Source: Anoplopoma fimbria
Lineage: Eukaryota > Chordata > Actinopteri > Perciformes > Anoplopomatidae
Assembly (NCBI RefSeq): GCF_027596085.1
Contig: NC_072467.1
Coordinates: 15,183,976-15,247,975 of the forward strand
Direction: 5' to 3'
Length of the DNA: 64,000 bases
Below the pieces are notes generated by a model, which was not told the origin of the DNA, ran no database searches, and saw only the letters and a list, made by a program, of their open reading frames with translations. The stretch's first letter is position 1, and each line of letters begins with the position of its first letter. This document shows, one piece after another, positions 60,051 through 64,000 of the stretch. A program made the translations under genes and the position numbers.

Positions 60051-61605
60051 TTCATCGGTTACTTTTCTGACAGATGCAGAATTAATCATGTATGAGGTTT
60101 TCCCATTCGTATTTACCAAAACATCCCAATGGAAATTAATTTTGGACTTGGCGAGTGTTAAAAAGTGTACATTAATTTCAAATGGAGGAGCAGAATAGAT
60201 TATTTACATGTTGCCTGTCTCCATCATCTGCATAGAATAGCACAGATTGAGTTAAAGAGACAGTACAGTCGATGCACGTATTTAAAATAGTGTTTAATCC
60301 ATTCCGCTCACTTTTTGATGGTCGAGATATCTTCAATACGCCTGGACTCACACAAGACTTGTTGCAAGTTGCAACATTTGGCAAACCGTGCGGTGCTGCT
60401 GTTTGGCTGCACCCACTGCAGTTATGGCCAGCTGAGAACACTGAGCCTCTTTGTGCTCTTCGGATGAAACTTACATCTCTTACGCAAAGGTTGAAACTTT
60501 TTGATTCTCGCTCCAGACTGTCGTCATTTCTACTGTGGAGTAACTGAGCCGACACTGGCCTAAGATGCTTCCGTTCATCTGAGGTTCAGAGGAGGGACCG
60601 CTCTGCTTCTCTGTGTTCACCTTACTTCAGGGTCCCTAATGGACACATATCTTCACTTTCTGAGCTCTGACAGAGGTCCTTAAACACATCTATCACACCA
60701 CTGTCAGTCTATTCCTTATTGTATGACATCCTTTTAATGGACAAGCTAATTTGGTCTGAACCTTGTTGTGTGTATTCAAGTTATCACATTATGGCAGTCA
60801 TCTCATTAATAAAAATTATAAACACAGATAGTTAGTTTCCATCTTTTGTAAATTTATTTGGATTTCATTGTCAATGAAATCTGATCGAACCACATCTACA
60901 GTTTTAAGTTAAATTCAAAATAAATAATACTTGATTTTCCCCCCCAAAACTTTAACTTTGATTAATGCATGTTAAGAGAAATGCTTAACATTTGAAACCA
61001 CGTTTTCACTTCTTTAACAATCAACTTAAAGTTCAACAACCACAATGCTTGAATGCTAAGGAAGCTTAACTGCACTAACTCTGTGTTAGTTAGTATGTAC
61101 TTTGTTGGCCTCATGCTAACATTGTCATTGTGATAATTGTAAGTATTTAACTCAAAGCCCCCTGTGTGCGAAAGCCTTTACTCTGATTTATATAACGTGA
61201 CCCCTGAATACATCACGTCAAACTGTCTCTCCAAAAAAAACAAAAAAACAACAAAGCAGATTGAAATCTCATTTATTTTAGTTATGTACAGAGGACAAAA
61301 ATGCTGAATTTCACAAGTAACAGAAAAATAAAAAATAAAATCACATCTGGTCTCTCTATCCTCTGTAACAGAGGGTCACTAGCTCATGATAACGGCTCTC
61401 TGTGTCTGGTGTACAGACACACATGCTCTTGCTCTCTTTCTGTCATCACTTTAAAATGTTAAAAAATGTAGTTTTCTCTTGTAGATATGTTATACTGCAT
61501 TTGCGGGTAACTGTGCTGCCGTCGTGAGTCGCTGCTAACGTTAAAACTATCCGGTTGTCTGGTTTTTTGGTGCGTTTCGAAGCGGTGAGTAGAGGTGCGT
61601 GTAGA

Positions 61606-61610
61606 AGTGT

Positions 61611-61649
<39 letters not shown>
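61606..61649. repeat. (GT)n microsatellite in wwp2 3' UTR region
   Basis: About 20 GT units about 310 bp downstream of the wwp2 stop. Confidence 0.95.
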
Positions 61650-61651
<2 letters not shown>

Positions 61652-61960
61652 GGAGGGGGAATACTCTACTCAAATATAACTCTCTGTATGTGCCTTCCTG
61701 TCAATCCCACATAGACATACACACCATTTTTTATGCATATACACAATGTCATCAATGTGAGCAACCACGCAGACATACACAGATAAGCGCACACACTCCG
61801 ACTTTATCCCATTTCTCTGCTCACACACATCATCCCCTCCAGGTGAGGGGCCGCAGATGACAGATGATTTTTCAGCTCTATGATTAACAAATGCAAAAAA
61901 AAATATTAATAATAAAAGAACTATCCCATTGAATGAGCAGTTCTCTCCGTTTTTCCTGCG

Positions 61961-63999
<2,039 letters not shown>

Positions 64000-64000
64000 C

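Larger units (their letters stand above)
58383..61271. other. adat1 promoter side and intergenic region to wwp2
   Basis: The first ~200 bases should include the adat1 5' UTR and promoter; no TATA box stands out. Family A and B copies and a CT/AT microsatellite are listed separately. 60250-60620 has a slightly coding-like composition but no recognisable domain. 58700-59330 and 60700-61260 are AT-rich and empty. Confidence 0.55.

Overview
The window is vertebrate, almost certainly teleost (ray-finned fish), nuclear DNA. It carries six recognisable multi-exon or single-exon vertebrate genes with GT-AG introns, long CA/GT, AT and CT microsatellites, and fish-type mobile elements (an RTE/Rex3-like LINE with a GGAT tail, L2-type LINE 3' ends, hAT and TTAA-flanked MITEs, and several dispersed repeat families). 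No prokaryotic or viral gene organisation is present.

Layout, left to right: (1) 1-10819, minus strand: 5' end of spire2 (actin nucleator), exons 1 and 2 and the first 12 bases of exon 3, with a ~10 kb first intron. (2) 10820-17382: intergenic, with a minisatellite, a perfect 46-bp inverted repeat and LINE fragments. (3) 17559-18758, minus: a complete single-coding-exon GlcNAc-6-O-sulfotransferase of the CHST5/CHST6 type, with a probable non-coding first exon near 22.2 kb. (4) 22.8-27.2 kb: LINE 3' ends and a tetranucleotide repeat. (5) 27772-33235, minus: complete tmem231 (seven coding exons; ciliary transition-zone protein), whose last intron has every hallmark of a U12-dependent AT-AC intron. 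(6) 34165-43758, plus: complete gabarapl2 (four exons; ATG8-family autophagy protein), divergent from tmem231 across 929 bp, with a ~2.7 kb RTE LINE in its last intron. (7) 48105-58382, minus: complete adat1 (nine exons; tRNA-alanine A37 deaminase). (8) 61961-63975 and beyond, minus: the last three coding exons of a WWP2-type HECT ubiquitin ligase.

The chst5/6-tmem231-gabarapl2-adat1 order matches the human 16q23.1 block. The flanking spire2 and wwp2 correspond to genes elsewhere on human 16q, so the block edges are rearranged relative to human. The genes are unrelated in function (actin nucleation, glycan sulfation, cilia, autophagy, tRNA editing, ubiquitination); nothing suggests an operon-like system.

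The most interesting signals are the AT-AC intron in tmem231, a 9-residue extension after the processing glycine of Gabarapl2, four same-orientation copies of a ~21-bp minisatellite that all end in one shared non-repetitive tail, and a perfect 46-bp hairpin inside one of those arrays. Exon coordinates were read by eye from splice signals, phase continuity and family similarity; no alignment or expression data were available.
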